A stretch of 35,333 nucleotides of DNA from an uncultured Lentisphaeraceae bacterium (lineage in GTDB: Bacteria > Verrucomicrobiota > Kiritimatiellia > RFP12 > DVOR01): positions 1 through 35,333 of the forward strand of contig CASEMS010000025.1 in assembly GCA_949288955.1 (NCBI GenBank), in the 5' to 3' direction. Under the pieces are notes generated by a model. That model saw only the letters and a list, made by a program, of their open reading frames with translations, was not told where the DNA came from and did no database searches. The position numbers and the translations under genes are program-made. Below, one piece after another: positions 24,401 through 26,974 of the stretch; the stretch's first letter is position 1, and every line of letters starts with the position of its first letter.

Positions 24401-26974
24401 ACCACCCAGGCCCACCTCGATGGCCTCACCCGCTTCGACGTGCCCGCCGCCACCACCCTCGAGCTCCTCGGCTTCTGGCAGACCCCGCAGGGCGTCTCCC
24501 TCGCCGGCGTCGAGAAGACCGGCGCGGGCGTGCTGGAGGTCGCCGGCGAGTTCGGCGCCAACGTCCCCGTCGCCCTCCGCGAGGGCACCCTCCGCGTCGC
24601 CGGCTCGGTGAACGTGACCGACCTCAACGACGGCGCCACCATGCCCGACTGGGAGATCTTCCCCGGCGCCACGCTCGCCTTCGCCTCCGCCACCTCCGGC
24701 GCGCAGGACTTCGGCAACGGCACCCTCACCCTCCGCGGCGGCGCCACCATCGACGTCGGCGGCAACACCGTCACCCTCCGCGGCAAGTCCGTCATCGAGG
24801 ACGGCGCGGTCATCGCCATCGGCGCCGGCAACCTCATGGGCGCGCTCACCTTCAACAGCAACACCGAGGTCACCGGCTCCGTCACCGTCTCCCTCGACGG
24901 CATGAGCCTCGATGCCCTCGAGAACGCCGGCACCGCGAGCTATCCCCTCATCACCTTCGCCGAGGGCGCCCGCCACGGCAGCGGCGTCTTCCTCTTGGGC
25001 GGCGACAGCCTCGTGGCCCTCTCCCAGCGCGGCTGGACGCTCCACGACAACGGCAACGTCGTCACCCTCGAAGCCTTCGGCAACGGCGACTTCTACACCT
25101 GGGCGGGCACCGACGCCGACACCGGCGCCGGCAACTGGGGCAACAGCGCCTGGGTCGCGAACGGCTCCGACGAGCGCGTCGCCTGGCCCACCGACGGCAC
25201 CCCCGCCGTCGTCCTCCAAGACCGCGACCCCCTCGACGAGGCCGAGGAGATCCCCACCGCCGCCCGCACCCTCGACTGGACGCTCGGCGCGCAGACCATC
25301 GGCGCCTTCCGCTGCGACAACAGCCAGCCCGCCGACGGCGACACCGAGCTGAGCCACGACTACACCCTCCTCTCCTCCGGCGGCACCGCCAACACCCTCA
25401 GCATCCGCGGCGACTTCCTCAAGACCGGCGACGCCAAGCTCACCGTCTCGCGCATCCTCTCCTTCGGCGCGGACGGCGCCCTCCGCATCCTCGGCGGCGA
25501 GACCGAGCTCGCCGCGCTCGTCCGCTCCGAGTCCGGCAACGGCCTGGCCGCGCCCGTCACCCTCGCCGGCGACGCCACGCTCCGCCTCACCGGCTCGCCC
25601 AACCGCAACTTCTCCGGGCGCATCGAGGGCGACGGCACCGGCACCATCATCCAGGCCGGCAGCGGCTCCCTCACCCTCGGCTCCGAGCTGGACAGCCTCG
25701 GCGCGCTCCAGGCGCTCAGCGGCACCGTCTACCTCGCCGCCGACGGCCAGTACGCCGTGGCCCCCGCCATCACCCTCGCCGCCGACGCCACCCTCGGCTA
25801 CACCGGCACCCTCGCCCAGGCCGGCGACGTCGTGCTCGACGTCAACCCCGGCCAGACGGCCGCCGGCACCCTCCTCTGGCAGGCCGCCGCCTCCGCCGAG
25901 ACCGCCCGCGCGCCCCGCCTCGCCTCCGCCGACGGCGCCGCCCTCCGCGTCTCCCGCCTCCGCTACGACGCTGCCCAGGGCCACCTCGTCATCGACCCCG
26001 GCGTCCTCCCCACCTCCGCCACCCTCGCCCTCGAGCAGGGCGGCTCCGAGACCGAGGCCCTCTGGCTGGGCGCCCACACCGACCTCGCCAACGGCTTCGC
26101 CCTCGCCGGCCTCTCCGCCGACGCCGCCCACGGCGGCATCCTCGCGGCCGAGCCCGTCGTCGATCCCTTCGCCGACCCCGTCTGGTCCACCAACCGCGTC
26201 GTAACGCTCACCCTCGACGCCGCCAAGCCCGAGGCCGAGCGCACCTTCGCCGGCACCTTCATGGGCGCCCTCACTGCCGAGGGCACCGAGGTCCGCGCCG
26301 GGCTGACGCTCCTCTCCGCCACCCCCGACGCCGCCGCCAAGCCGCGCCTCACCCTCTCCGGCCAGTCCACCGACGCCCACCTCGGCGCCCTCACCGTCGG
26401 CCCGCAGAGCCGCGCCGAGGTCACCGGCGTCTGGGCCGGCCCCGTCGCCGTCGACGCGCAGGGCGGCGAGCTCGGCGGCTCCGGCACCGTCGGCTCCGCC
26501 ACGGGCGAGGTCCGCGTCCCCGCCGGCGCCACCGTCACCGCCTCCGTCCTGGGCCGCCGCGAGCAGGCCGACGGCACCTACCGCGAGGAGGTCATCCCCT
26601 CCACCCTCAACGTGGGCGGCACCCTCCGCGTCGAGAACGGCACCAAGCTCCGCGTCCTCGTCCGCAAGACCCTCCAGGGCGCCAGCTGGGTCTCCTGCGT
26701 CGAGACGCAGACCCTCAACCTCCCGATGGTCGGCGCCGCCGACGGCGGCGAGACCCTCCTGGATGTAACCGTCGAGATCGAGCCCGGCGCCTCCGCCTCC
26801 AACGTCAAGATCCTCGGCTGGCAGGGACTCGCCGGCGGCGGCAAGGTCAATGGCACCGTCACGGTCGTCGACCCGCAGGGCAACCCCGTCGAGGGCTCCT
26901 TCACCCTCCGCCAGAAGTCCGACGGCCTCTACCTCTACCGCTCCAACTCCCGCTTCTGGATGATCCTGCGCTAA
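422..26974 (+). CDS. Giant exported modular protein: discoidin-like, LamG-like and autotransporter-type beta-strand repeats
   Basis: One uninterrupted frame of about 8,850 codons. The ATG at 422 is chosen because TGAGG lies six bases upstream and a signal peptide follows directly: basic MKTFLRKLFG, hydrophobic core around residues 17-34, cleavage near QARG-QEAEG (residue 39-40). Approximate order: three discoidin-like units (47-537), modules A and B (555-1035), LamG-1 (1038-1300), beta domain (1313-1487), modules C and D (1488-1887), beta-helix (1888-2100), module E (2100-2310), beta-strand repeats (2310-2623), LamG-2 (2627-2850), modules F and G (3012-3625), beta-helix (3627-4350), module I (4352-4572), beta-helix (4573-5015), LamG-3 (5016-5257), two discoidin-like units (5267-5634), module H (5665-5887), beta-helix (5893-6577), module J (6748-6995), and a long beta-helical tail with K-T-G-x-G motifs to about 8740. 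No catalytic site, autotransporter barrel, LPxTG or PEP-CTERM signal is visible. Inferred role: surface or released adhesin or glycan-binding fibre. Export is well supported; function is not. Confidence 0.93.
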   Translation: MKTFLRKLFGASASRGVIGGFYLLALTGLSVALPNQARGQEAEGALHARYLRVSVTHAQTSSENAGGGSSTDPYGFAIGEMRFFNGDEQVDPKSVSANIDGYNSSTEEDHLLNGQYGQGNNDKFWVAASAVSGLSGITLPSFTFDFGDGGVDLTRYILTMADVRYRHPVAWTVEISDDNSTWVRVDRVDYHGVENVPDPFADVERDLTPPPSVSARYIRLIIPQWQTAGNNCGGSNTDYGFAIGEFRAFLGCTDAFGSTTSVEANYTITGAHTVDHLVNGLYDDDCCFIAAADLDPTKPFIVTCDMGSVKTIDRYLITFQAQRSQMPLAWRVEISENGTDWAVWDTHAYATPDDVPQPYASLIIVPEPEWEIPAGKQARAWQYIRFTSDVVPSDNLALGLFTPLHKGRPVLPGTGITVSGSSTQSNCAWTNILDDEFCHRGGTSNEKGWGASSPTTFTANFGKPVAFDGYRIQLADHGPRNPIEWTVEVSADGATWETFDRQNFATLGGGTAYFGSASTTSTNSYADSANLYPWRDFQGDPAVAYEDSTAIDPALTGRSVSFVLGACGQSGAKDLSGTGLYGIAPYQVSGDGWNNLAVSGTGAYTLESAHDNTGAEVEGMTFTVAANHGDLLAVTAEDSPDYTAKDTVMARGYCLLQEGTQTMAVLKSKNGNRGDIGSDTFDEFTVTGVPYAKFTAVLYLGRGIYTAHEDGHDPVVVNQTWNVGTDGGSPVKRNIKYTYVDGKLSIVETEGDQTSKEGLWGDPSIAWSNEVGSGVMVIPNLTPDANGNFSFNISWKNNGGNNTSARTMFRGVQLVEQSATWHEPLAAGTGSVGFVFQKSGSAWDDDALYGMDGRALHGSGWNKLTSHAQTLAAGSVIDRDGAVVAGMTMALTRVSGNMSIDRSGGNNAALPPFDTDTPYTQCNARVALNGIPYGTYSLVLYLGKDKGLDPDGRKIGAVKVTAGGATTSYTYKDGKLAIGTEDWGAYGQAGIVGQEGIGVMVIPGLTASSLTFETTGGDRNSQLQGFQIVEEADVAEAGSGLLHAFHFDELDSVESRDVAPIDVGVGGRALAIASDLGDAYRRLVAAGEGRFGDNAYKSGVAISGLNANTNSDGLYLFNPTGLGCGSDTGFTLSFFLRINEDSSGNGRRFISFVVGGQIYGLGRYGGTYQWSMFDNGDWDDDADGEEYSVYNSSPQGEWHHVAIVYNPDVDGDGTGKAGLDCYIDGEKKGCWYGASRVPEGQMTHLLIGRGFDSIPGAVTATGTVNGECVRNYDDLDIDEFGLFARSLTAEEIAWLAENPIGVPPGPEADAETKWTAFGPDGSSKYDAGNWSHFNVNFGNLRHEGPGKPGLMPGEAILRSAAVGWHFGGSNNANAVRLVLVDSAGNVAAVSDPSEPTPSNAACSTVYTFPAGTKVSLSEQYQGHFVPADTVPEIGSAFSTASHVTVRYETYPGDGGAIGFYAANNTSAIPNISFVLQEDAAGLSLSDGDAINIDFTSPEASHNLEEGRFYGVVPFDTDKWNQLSFPNDEATSATFEDVTDSAGVEGITVSATNGNGIYNESGYSHPLLHSSLGDASDGAATVTVSGIPYDTYDVYLYMPSSGWNNISSVTLNDDASTYYYMPEGATEAVTATSNTYWGVADGSVTTPTLGKTVMRIANLSGSTFKVTSHRGSGNGRGNISAVQIVERVPAAAINLNFYHSTDPIAAGTTYGYVPFDGAQWSSLGFSDGDINWTGDRTDSQGRPVTVNVQARSTEDTSRPASGDPLLRGTLLDNNNDAAVKPVVTVSGIPYDTYDVYVYMSANDWDLNGSVILNDDATKHYYMNGSEAAVAASHTPWGDPQTDPILLGYNLIRIPGVSGETVKIQPQRISGVSARASIAAVQIVARMDYEPSELWLATLSGDATASTLVLTDETGSKTALLTELPSYANVRLDLTADATLTLDAPVPTLTALTVAAGASTLTLAGPNALTVAEAEVRTGALALNAGALALADPGKGAVTLAPDTLLLPRGADGAEFALTLTGEGAVRVDAGQDVALTGAGSDFTGGTTAAGILRFAGDGTLGTGAVTVPAGGVFDLAGHACAQPLTLGGGILRNSAAGTARAVASVNFNAEGQRGNGASGAAVPDGTSAGLLAMLGEYWTDTTTDSGSVDPTFVDLRDIAVAGSATRTVDGFTVDWKASFWTNSGNATSFLKGYLDDGNGIDSRYVSLTVPEAIAKAGYDVYVYCSTDASGSFAPHQLRGDDGQGVFYSYVNGVLTAGSQAGWGSVSNGRSTVAEGTNVMVFRGRTDRSLDIGLDKPTGRGCIAAIQIRTSTPILSGAVTVTADSVIEAEGGIAFTAEVLGTGGLTKRGAGELAFEGATLGARRLTLEAGTLAFGADNATDTLALTLRSGTTAFVDAGLLSIANLTGAGTLDLGSGAEVTFNSGTALFEGAILCEAAPAFVQRGGAQTLTQIPEGADVSVLGGELIYNSDDRAAAIGNLALNGGDLTSVTAQAVTVTYAELTAGDVAFGGTASDAASARPTAATQSDATVSHFRLREGGEIFYRTAADFEKWFPEGFIPAGHYRIVLGGDLVETLPFPYTFTVLGADPTATFTVVNAEGQEAPEGTVFADGSTITLNSAGAIAGDLTQLPAPRFHYEFSQNVNAADDATQKVNLTGSSPAYTQDGVENGWALSDGQPWSNGNGGDWNFSEGDDWSLGLYLNIGDSCPSNTVLVGMAGDNGQTSVAGSLILATGTEANTITLWKRTSSGKEEVCTADLGPGGAAAWHFVLVTHTASTIRIYVDDALMVTATGDFSFRQAAFQMGSIRGSAISGIGVSSWSGQGVKVDDLAIWGSALREGQTAMAMARMTGKWHWHDADTAAELFDPASETWADILGGSSPWVNDGTHSARVTLNAPGTLESILQALTDHAFASKFLYLEGAELTYSVPADTSVATLPDSVTDFAIANNLTLDLRDLGADRVGQALGSATGAKVVDGEWRGDVSLRNAPDGFDIQAQNLGDGIYLTAEIDDPDYVPPYEWSISYDTQWDSMAGQTGFFGLAGYEVQGQYWNMHGNNVTVSNPKMADGQVLSGVSMNFVSQGGAWYRSSYGDRMMKGYTNGPTRMTLTGLPAGKYDVLLYGSSSTNRPNSPLKVITSTEALYYTYQGTTLVASETVPAAGWGQSNYNTVSNGQRLGYSVIKAPATVGADGQLILEFTDSDDPDAGPGLDWRMPDGVSVIGGIGGFQIFRVADLPTYTRVLTGSGETWRQEGAWTNAATGEKVAEPEAGAIVLVSINGDTTLNVTQTDIEVGQFRLLGDGTLTLNYDGSWLTEEDYRAIPMGGGLTQTLFTGRHDADRLRFWMAPLPYGATSTVTHAGDTATVTISLPDSIYPGTTSIASINFWDFTDGDGNNTQNEGRLTSGTAAPDPYRTWWEYWNEYPTFEDGANGKTRTWDLDIVPIAQKTTSGAQRTTIEDGITLSAWNTYGKGFNTSRALLTAFLSDRPMGNSSGQNPSLKVKVPENWGTYTAVIYVGCNQNATDCPAWLPKRVNGRIYTYNDAGALTDITDTWGGTYTGAYDSNPIAEEFWWGSNAAGAALEEGVNMMIVPNLSGDFELNWWVPLTDEGAINMSADLARGVVAAVQLVQQSDPNLNAARVFRATVSGETDWASLTWTLNGAETAERPGADDVAELILDSDTTLVCTLGEGDQPFAVGTLRVYGEGNALTFPAAQRDALEVGSWSFLNDVTFALSAPEDTVPEATPGPRRVRYDYAYEGNYSTTTAHETEFAAGFEGALTHSGGLAEFSGGVVTLTAMNPSTTATDLLFSGDARVSCASSAKGEGFRFGNGTVIFRDSAQASLGRLHYPAANIGSNGAIDFVVEDDANIVVTGSQNVHSIGSNSDWNGNSLQLSDWDGATTLTLRDNARLTADQADLVIAHAGTAGFIHTVNVQGDATLRVRGVYTHGPDTANINLAGGRLLIGDHGFRTVSSTTSNITLNFAGGALGAWQDLALTADDAVAVARVKGNPVFHGEDGTTLSLEEAAFLPDTAERLILRGGTLRLADRAITAFPAIDLEGGLMALSVTAFTPRLSFAGGNLALDGGFLTLGAFSATQPAEISIPLAERVSDGGYLAMASGLAVPDTSNLVFSLALDPDRSETARVLPMTPLFLGSYTEGATPTVRGFGIANNTNGAITDYQALYANGSAGPGLYVALQGAEVQRQLDVALSKDTAPDGYRLTQSAVDAWPYHAFTGTVNGGRLLIGEGGVALPHMSFAGQRSVIVADGTEPHVLLRGMSCSIGTELTFDLSAWAEAMPAFVRGAVRDVPASLCLISAGTAKSSPAIRLNVDLGDYEVPEGFTVSVEATSDGVYLVARNDRRARAVSVNFTERAVPLAGPPADPGVYAVPLAAWTDLQGAFVSADLTLSDVGGADAGQALAADGQPTQVAAYASQTNRDDGASVPMLRVWLDDSGAQTLRIASAPFAAYRVALIFSNDLAGAAYAPVTVNGIPYSMDGEGYVRRDVQGYQGRDRNGNLTIDIPADDAWGSTDHTDAAEPILLGRNALVTDVLTTPTAEIALPAFDYGRTYAGVAALQIIEAPEPVAAAESAAYSLDWEDHPEDTLSLSDVALDRDGEAASWESAAGNILTISVPADRDVTLILPTGFEADRIVCEGEGSLTLRTHQGGAALNILNATRLANLTVGFPCAGVDFSPAQGVSRFEAAFDNNGETYFIAEGATLSLGPDCGIVTNFDANGQADLTVDAASAGVFRRDYATAITEADTRMTMAFKDGTSNTDTNNNSANLLVEDGDTVRFDTRYHMHSQDGTWAYTQTGGLAQFLNATANEGGMLLFNNTALENSVATLDLTGGRLEATMISAWKAGTQVTATISGDATLALGSAGLRTQNTGATFDATFTERGTLELMDDTLGRTGSTTVTLRGGRLALGEGVRGDATVTQPLIFDGSAADPTWISPGSLSTLILSAANSGSGNARLENGTLAINDYESLGGATFNIASGAAFEARNFRGTPSDDVGTGSTEVWDGDALRQGLQQYYSFDGSNACVDGDNAIELSGSNGYVSGEGIFGSGLGENGGFNVDDQTRFHPGTGDFTCSVWVRNSTNPIETANAEDCLDWHSILTHGINYKNDAAPHLKGWALQVVNSSGGLRLAIRNTGGAEADECIVTAAEGTFTAVPAWHHLAWTREGQAITLYVDGVAVANATLPAADYNIATVDGQYYREFAPNFSSGNRFLREGEGLDELAFWNRALSASDISAIAKANRTLAELFASSSDGTVTPPAKTGFTGVRRIRLTTSEPSGTETQTGVAELLVYSGGVVANWPRGTTISGADWTHNEATNALIDGLYGASTAAPAGINPATGEAFTYTEPSTSSGKYLKVNYNKWLSAANSYGGTATITLGSPMDIDGYLLWCAENVDQFPANWTLEFSTSESGEDWVVADVKSGQPKPTANAALNNGQPWSLTGPLTAVTGKKVEAIRLTVNDEVGDDEGHMAIQELCLYADGEPVAWPLGTTISGADWTNNEGTNALIDGVMGPGSDVRPSPTNPETGAAATYTQPGDNYRYVGMNKWYHTAGLPASVEITLGEPITFDAYAFWGSEASKVGRSPASWSLDVRFEGQDGWTRVDSQAGHDALPGNAEGEHHPVELIAYEASASSAASARAATPGVRLVGAAASRASSYTNEYIASVNFNANGKRGANVGDAARVPDGTADGLLPMFGEYWTLVNAVNSDYTVETGTIALRFVRSERATTLGAETEDLGVSLDWSASNYTYKAATISFLKSYFDDGDEGIASRYVRINVPEALAANGYDLYIYNTTDADGKFGSRPVVGDDGTTVNYTYENGALAEGTSAWGDSTQRGSLVEGTNVMVLRGRTDRTLTLGLPRASGTGDARTSMAGIQLRVLERVEIPDAGEGEDVGDPVTGLVVFEAGSQCRAVANGTPTLPYAARIAGSIAFPDGKESVRFFLNGQEFAPESVAVNEALGSVTFGAAGGEALPVEAVTWDTVNALSGVWANGAAGPWLEGKAYRDGAAVTFPEKTDTTDPITVTVEGEVAPSAFSLPAGDFYTFVEGAQGGRIDFAAVAAEESRYPIGSGLTMDVPIATAAATTGPNAPYSTLRLFGQMSDGGRTASLFGSGNIGGSGSGTHGVWLTEGDITWAPHTGETQILTAGGTWLQGGGTITVTGQTDDEGNVVGGGTVRFAGHLNGTNWNGSFNGSFVIKDGATIDFAMTRTYGENADEQALFRNNANSNFVEGGMSFTLTNGATLRFSGCRGVLGGWSNAGQTNLVQNQPIHIGRDSSVEYNYKDTSQGQQYTPYGFYMNGDGATIRILDGDDSASGKPATQRGLFQGVGTTLTVAGVGQAGDPSDPKTDQSMVTNPEDPEGDLIQSETYGLLTEGITAVIEGEEGTSFRRWQRSDQGYAEPTLNVGTNSTLRILCDAQTGDGAFIKTGAGRLTLEHDEYPSELNIEVREGALGGVGELTFDATTVTVRAGAAIEAGLTLPLLTLDTGAILAIDATGATQLRADRVLFESGGVYPVRALGTVPAATGREPVKVLAWSGVQGVGSVSFMLDDALASAGYGIEVRDDGLYLMSTVTYVRELTFAVDPDNPMDVYRVAWYSTGAWYLEGDPDKTPCDWAASATVGANALFILPDAYADGTILPPRFVLVLDKPVTFASVRFAVWVSDPETGARTLETRSASVTYHYDLTGETMPGDDQALSFTWVPSLTITAPEGLPSGAATISADVPAGYAYELRDNAVIVYAAATKPALNVSFTGKGEGDPSWIGADADPCGAVAFAGVYWNNAVAGVGGDTQYLGQSGNYGLYRIDATVAGVGTDAEGNVITAPVTFVSVGATNVASRRGEGQACLAAGYLTGSNTDLPAELLASGNLDDAGTSSGWSLKVDEVPFARYDLYLLFAGNTDDSVTYPAVRVKVDSGDWRTYTLANGWAAPAATGDEWRGQGGVREGGFVDGVNVLHLRLSGAEGGTLQVAPCDGGNADPANVGLAGFQIVACEDDGAYIRRLGAGAWSDPSGWEIVSDAGTDTREWLDSTAAAPRYALIPATTRLEADLAAAFPYLRLTGSATMTFEGLAGSLSTATLDLYEATAGATFNFEEDLFATPPNVILAPDITLTLPESDTGTVRNAWRWIYDDGTRAGGASSESATLRKTQGGDLVVEHEFRGPLEIQEGTLWLSVEHGEYDRQGIPITGDGIFGKTGVNGSGYQNLWVGWNDLRTTGASGGIIARCDAGFLYLVANGGKHSQVLPAGMTIQAEGAGTVIFQNSGTQRQFFQNGVMQAVNGGTVRYRSVTNIFDPDGDYANLLPDARLDSGMFYIENATDSHFHMGEILSGGNSAIYYANNNNQAWSREAVNLWGGKLTVESGHLAAYADQGQNNSLAIRARHDHGFGTGSYIQVAEGAIFFCDLPIQGGQNNANRSIIKTGGGIWVQTRSTANGAGNNGSSWWASDLQIREGTLRFNLGSVEQSQQGGTRAINVYSGARLDGAGRIASNTNVTIYGGATLSSGIPADAVWADTAHPWYGGLPAAFKGEQSNTISRIYVEGNLSLQANSILEFDLNDGNLLHVDGTTTFGSALTVRLKNLPSALPTARRLTDFAGTVSGAPTISCPEAAALDAAVLLCTEATATGSGDDSQYNLWLVPSEANYTWTDRDGKWSDALWRQGDTEGVLFPYADVAASTNAPTGRVQASTRDFALAVDRGTRVNDGRLWGAYALVFAAEEGRTATLTQGAVVTNVVDELSGQTTPTYDGGLNMPNIGVSLWKLGAGRTVFETPLALGAAGGAATGTIAAGEILFRRGIVVATPIAGTTRNTAPIDLEIYEGATVGFDLTATEAEVNWLAGAGDSQGWSPLQQTLSGDITGAGTLALTGASAAAAVDGEGESLFGVDRPQLTLTGTADSGVSYRVSDATLTLAGAIPSASFDVATRRTAEVGLGGRIELNTATAIGWATNWVWRLTADTAEGARAAVVATTQNARVRGLVQVLRSGDDPAAEQTATFGTTQAHLDGLTRFDVPAATTLELLGFWQTPQGVSLAGVEKTGAGVLEVAGEFGANVPVALREGTLRVAGSVNVTDLNDGATMPDWEIFPGATLAFASATSGAQDFGNGTLTLRGGATIDVGGNTVTLRGKSVIEDGAVIAIGAGNLMGALTFNSNTEVTGSVTVSLDGMSLDALENAGTASYPLITFAEGARHGSGVFLLGGDSLVALSQRGWTLHDNGNVVTLEAFGNGDFYTWAGTDADTGAGNWGNSAWVANGSDERVAWPTDGTPAVVLQDRDPLDEAEEIPTAARTLDWTLGAQTIGAFRCDNSQPADGDTELSHDYTLLSSGGTANTLSIRGDFLKTGDAKLTVSRILSFGADGALRILGGETELAALVRSESGNGLAAPVTLAGDATLRLTGSPNRNFSGRIEGDGTGTIIQAGSGSLTLGSELDSLGALQALSGTVYLAADGQYAVAPAITLAADATLGYTGTLAQAGDVVLDVNPGQTAAGTLLWQAAASAETARAPRLASADGAALRVSRLRYDAAQGHLVIDPGVLPTSATLALEQGGSETEALWLGAHTDLANGFALAGLSADAAHGGILAAEPVVDPFADPVWSTNRVVTLTLDAAKPEAERTFAGTFMGALTAEGTEVRAGLTLLSATPDAAAKPRLTLSGQSTDAHLGALTVGPQSRAEVTGVWAGPVAVDAQGGELGGSGTVGSATGEVRVPAGATVTASVLGRREQADGTYREEVIPSTLNVGGTLRVENGTKLRVLVRKTLQGASWVSCVETQTLNLPMVGAADGGETLLDVTVEIEPGASASNVKILGWQGLAGGGKVNGTVTVVDPQGNPVEGSFTLRQKSDGLYLYRSNSRFWMILR
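560..2030 (+). other. Three tandem discoidin (F5/8 type C)-like units in the giant protein
   Basis: Three consecutive units share the pattern ARYLRV or ARYIRL at the first strand, YGFAIGE, DHLLNG or DHLVNG, a turn with RYILTM, RYLITF or GYRIQL, then PVAWTVEIS, PLAWRVEIS or PIEWTVEVS followed by W. This matches the F5/8 type C / discoidin sandwich family, which usually binds glycans or lipids. Unit 3 has the most diverged start (QYIRFTSD). Confidence 0.7.
2086..2880 (+). repeat. Recurring module, copy A
   Basis: First copy of a module I do not recognise. Landmarks are GLYGIAPYQVSGDGWNNL near the start, VPYAKFTAVLYLG in the middle, a YTYVDGKL strand, then VMVIPNL and FRGVQLVEQ at the end. The same landmark order recurs about ten times in this protein. 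Confidence 0.6.
2902..3530 (+). repeat. Recurring module, copy B
   Basis: Same landmark order as copy A: ALYGMDGRALHGSGWNKL, IPYGTYSLVLYLG, YTYKDGKLAI, GVMVIPGL and LQGFQIVEE. It directly follows copy A, so the pair looks like a tandem duplication that has since diverged. Confidence 0.6.
3535..4320 (+). other. LamG / concanavalin A-like domain 1
   Basis: Contains the typical order of a laminin-G-like jelly roll: GLLHAFHFDE, FTLSFFLRIN, GEWHHVAIVYN, LDCYIDGEKKG, LLIGRG and the closing DLDIDEFGLFARSLTAEEI. The last motif (D-E-x-x-x-x-x-R-x-L-x-x-x-E-I) is characteristic of bacterial LamG-like domains. Confidence 0.8.
4360..4880 (+). other. Beta-rich linker domain
   Basis: About 170 residues between LamG-1 and module C, opening KWTAFGPDGSSKYDAGNW and closing with NISFVLQEDA. 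It includes a VGWHFGGSNNANAVRL strand pair. I do not recognise the family; it looks like another beta sandwich. Confidence 0.4.
4885..5490 (+). repeat. Recurring module, copy C
   Basis: Landmarks: INIDFTS, FYGVVPFDTDKWNQLSF, VTVSGIPYDTYDVYLYM, YYYMPEG, TYWGVADG, VMRIANLSG and ISAVQIVERV. It is closest to copy D, which follows at once. Confidence 0.7.
5494..6080 (+). repeat. Recurring module, copy D
   Basis: Landmarks: INLNFYHS, YGYVPFDGAQWSSLGF, VTVSGIPYDTYDVYVYM, HYYMNGS, TPWGDP, LIRIPGVSG and IAAVQIVARM. The central motif differs from copy C by a single residue, which points to a fairly recent tandem duplication. Confidence 0.7.
6083..6720 (+). other. Beta-helical stretch
   Basis: Repetitive short strands with alternating hydrophobic residues (LTLDAPVPTLTALTVAAG, LTLAGPNALTVAEAEV, LALNAGALALADP), as in autotransporter passenger domains. 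It opens with a W-containing lead-in (SELWLATLSG) similar to those before other beta-helical stretches of this protein. Confidence 0.6.
6721..7350 (+). repeat. Recurring module, copy E
   Basis: Opens ASVNFNAEGQRG, then VPDGTSAGLLAMLGEYWT, TSFLKGYLDDG, RYVSLTVPEA, GYDVYVYCSTD, EGTNVMVFRGRTDRSL and closes IAAIQIR. It is the near twin of copy H (17415-18080), about 10.7 kb downstream. Confidence 0.75.
7350..8290 (+). other. Autotransporter-associated beta-strand repeat stretch
   Basis: Contains GTGGLTKRGAGELAFEG (around 7438-7490), a good match to the autotransporter-associated beta-strand repeat (G-x-L-x-K-x-G-x-G-x-L). It is followed by strands such as RLTLEAGTLAFG and LTGAGTLDLGSGAEVTF. Confidence 0.7.
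8300..8970 (+). other. LamG / concanavalin A-like domain 2
   Basis: Opens RFHYEFSQNVNA and carries WSLGLYLNIGD, AAWHFVLVTHTASTIRIYVD (the W-H-x-V...x-I-Y-V-D signature of LamG domains) and the closing VKVDDLAIWGSALREGQT. The sequence downstream to about 9450 is a short unassigned beta-rich segment ending in DGIYLTAEI. Confidence 0.75.
9455..10110 (+). repeat. Recurring module, copy F
   Basis: Landmarks: FFGLAGYEVQGQYWNM, LTGLPAGKYDVLLYG, LYYTYQGT, AGWGQSN, LGYSVIKAP and IGGFQIFRV. It is more diverged than copies C and D but keeps the same order. Confidence 0.55.
10520..11295 (+). repeat. Recurring module, copy G
   Basis: Landmarks: ASINFWDFTDGDGNN, WGTYTAVIYVGCNQN, IYTYNDAGAL, DTWGGTY, GVNMMIVPNLSG and VAAVQLVQQ. 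It includes an aromatic-rich insertion (RTWWEYWNEYP) not seen in the other copies. Confidence 0.55.
11300..13470 (+). other. Long beta-helical stretch
   Basis: About 720 residues of short repeated strands (for example LTHSGGLAEFSGGVVTL, INLAGGRLLIG, LILRGGTLRLAD, LSFAGGNLALDGGFLTL). It opens with a W-containing lead-in and ends in the cap-like FTVSVEATSDGVYLVARN. The single CTA codon of the gene lies here (12521-12523). Confidence 0.6.
13475..14135 (+). repeat. Recurring module, copy I
   Basis: Landmarks: AVSVNFTERAV, VYAVPLAAWTDLQG, FAAYRVALIFSND, VTVNGIPYSMDGEG, DAWGSTD, LLGRNALVTDV and VAALQIIEA. The IPY and WG motifs are kept, although the central strand is diverged. Confidence 0.55.
14140..15465 (+). 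other. Beta-helical stretch containing an embedded repeat fragment
   Basis: Opens AYSLDWEDHPEDTLSLSDV and continues with strands such as VATLDLTGGRLEATMIS and TTVTLRGGRLALGEGV. The R4 repeat fragment (15193-15254) is read in frame near its end. LamG-3 follows. Confidence 0.6.
15193..15254 (+). repeat. In-frame fragment of intergenic repeat R4 inside the giant gene
   Basis: ACTCAGCCGCTGATC and TCAGCCGCCGATCC here match the intergenic R4 arrays (113-190, 27547-27655). The stretch is translated as TQPLIFDGSAADPTWISPG. It uses ACT, GGA and TCA codons, while the surrounding gene almost always uses ACC, GGC and TCC. The TCA at 15218 is one of only two in the gene. See findings. Confidence 0.7.
15466..16190 (+). 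other. LamG / concanavalin A-like domain 3
   Basis: The clearest LamG domain in the protein: LQQYYSFDGS, DFTCSVWVRNS, AWHHLAWTREGQAITLYVDG, NRFLREGEGLDELAFWNRAL and SASDISAIAKAN. These follow the usual order of the family (strand, W-H-H, L-Y-V-D-G, D-E-x-x-x-W-N-R-A-L). Confidence 0.88.
16220..17320 (+). other. Two tandem discoidin-like units
   Basis: Both units contain the same strings: TTISGADWT, then NEATNALIDG or NEGTNALIDG, then a strand such as MDIDGYLLWCAEN or ITFDAYAFWGSEA, and FPANWTLEFSTS or SPASWSLDVRFE. They are closely related to each other and more distantly to the three N-terminal units. Confidence 0.7.
17415..18080 (+). repeat. Recurring module, copy H (twin of E)
   Basis: Shares ASVNFNANGKRG, RVPDGTADGLLPMFGEYWT, ISFLKSYFDDG, RYVRINVPEALA, GYDLYIYNTTDADG, EGTNVMVLRGRTDRTL and MAGIQLR with copy E. 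This is the closest distant pair of modules in the protein. Confidence 0.75.
18100..20660 (+). other. Beta-helical stretch with strand-repeat signature
   Basis: Repetitive strands with GAFIKTGAGRLTLEHDEY (around 19699-19750), an autotransporter-associated repeat match. It ends in the cap-like GYGIEVRDDGLYLMSTV. Residues encoded after 20150 form a shorter unassigned beta segment (RELTFAVDPDNPMDVYRVA onward) before module J. Confidence 0.6.
20665..21405 (+). repeat. Recurring module, copy J
   Basis: Landmarks: ALNVSFTGKGEGDPSWIG, VAFAGVYWNNAV, VPFARYDLYLLFAGN, YTLANGWA, GVNVLHLRLSG and LAGFQIVACE. It is the last copy before the C-terminal beta-helical region. Confidence 0.55.
21415..26971 (+). 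other. C-terminal beta-helical region with K-T-G-x-G repeats
   Basis: About 1,850 residues. Autotransporter-associated strand repeats are seen as LRKTQGGDLVVEHEF, SIIKTGGGIWVQT, SLWKLGAGRTVFETPL, GVEKTGAGVLEVAGEF and FLKTGDAKLTVSR. Two W-rich lead-ins (YTWTDRDGKWSDALW, FYTWAGTDADTGAGNW) divide it into sections. The protein ends with a DGLYLYR cap and SNSRFWMILR; there is no barrel domain. Confidence 0.65.
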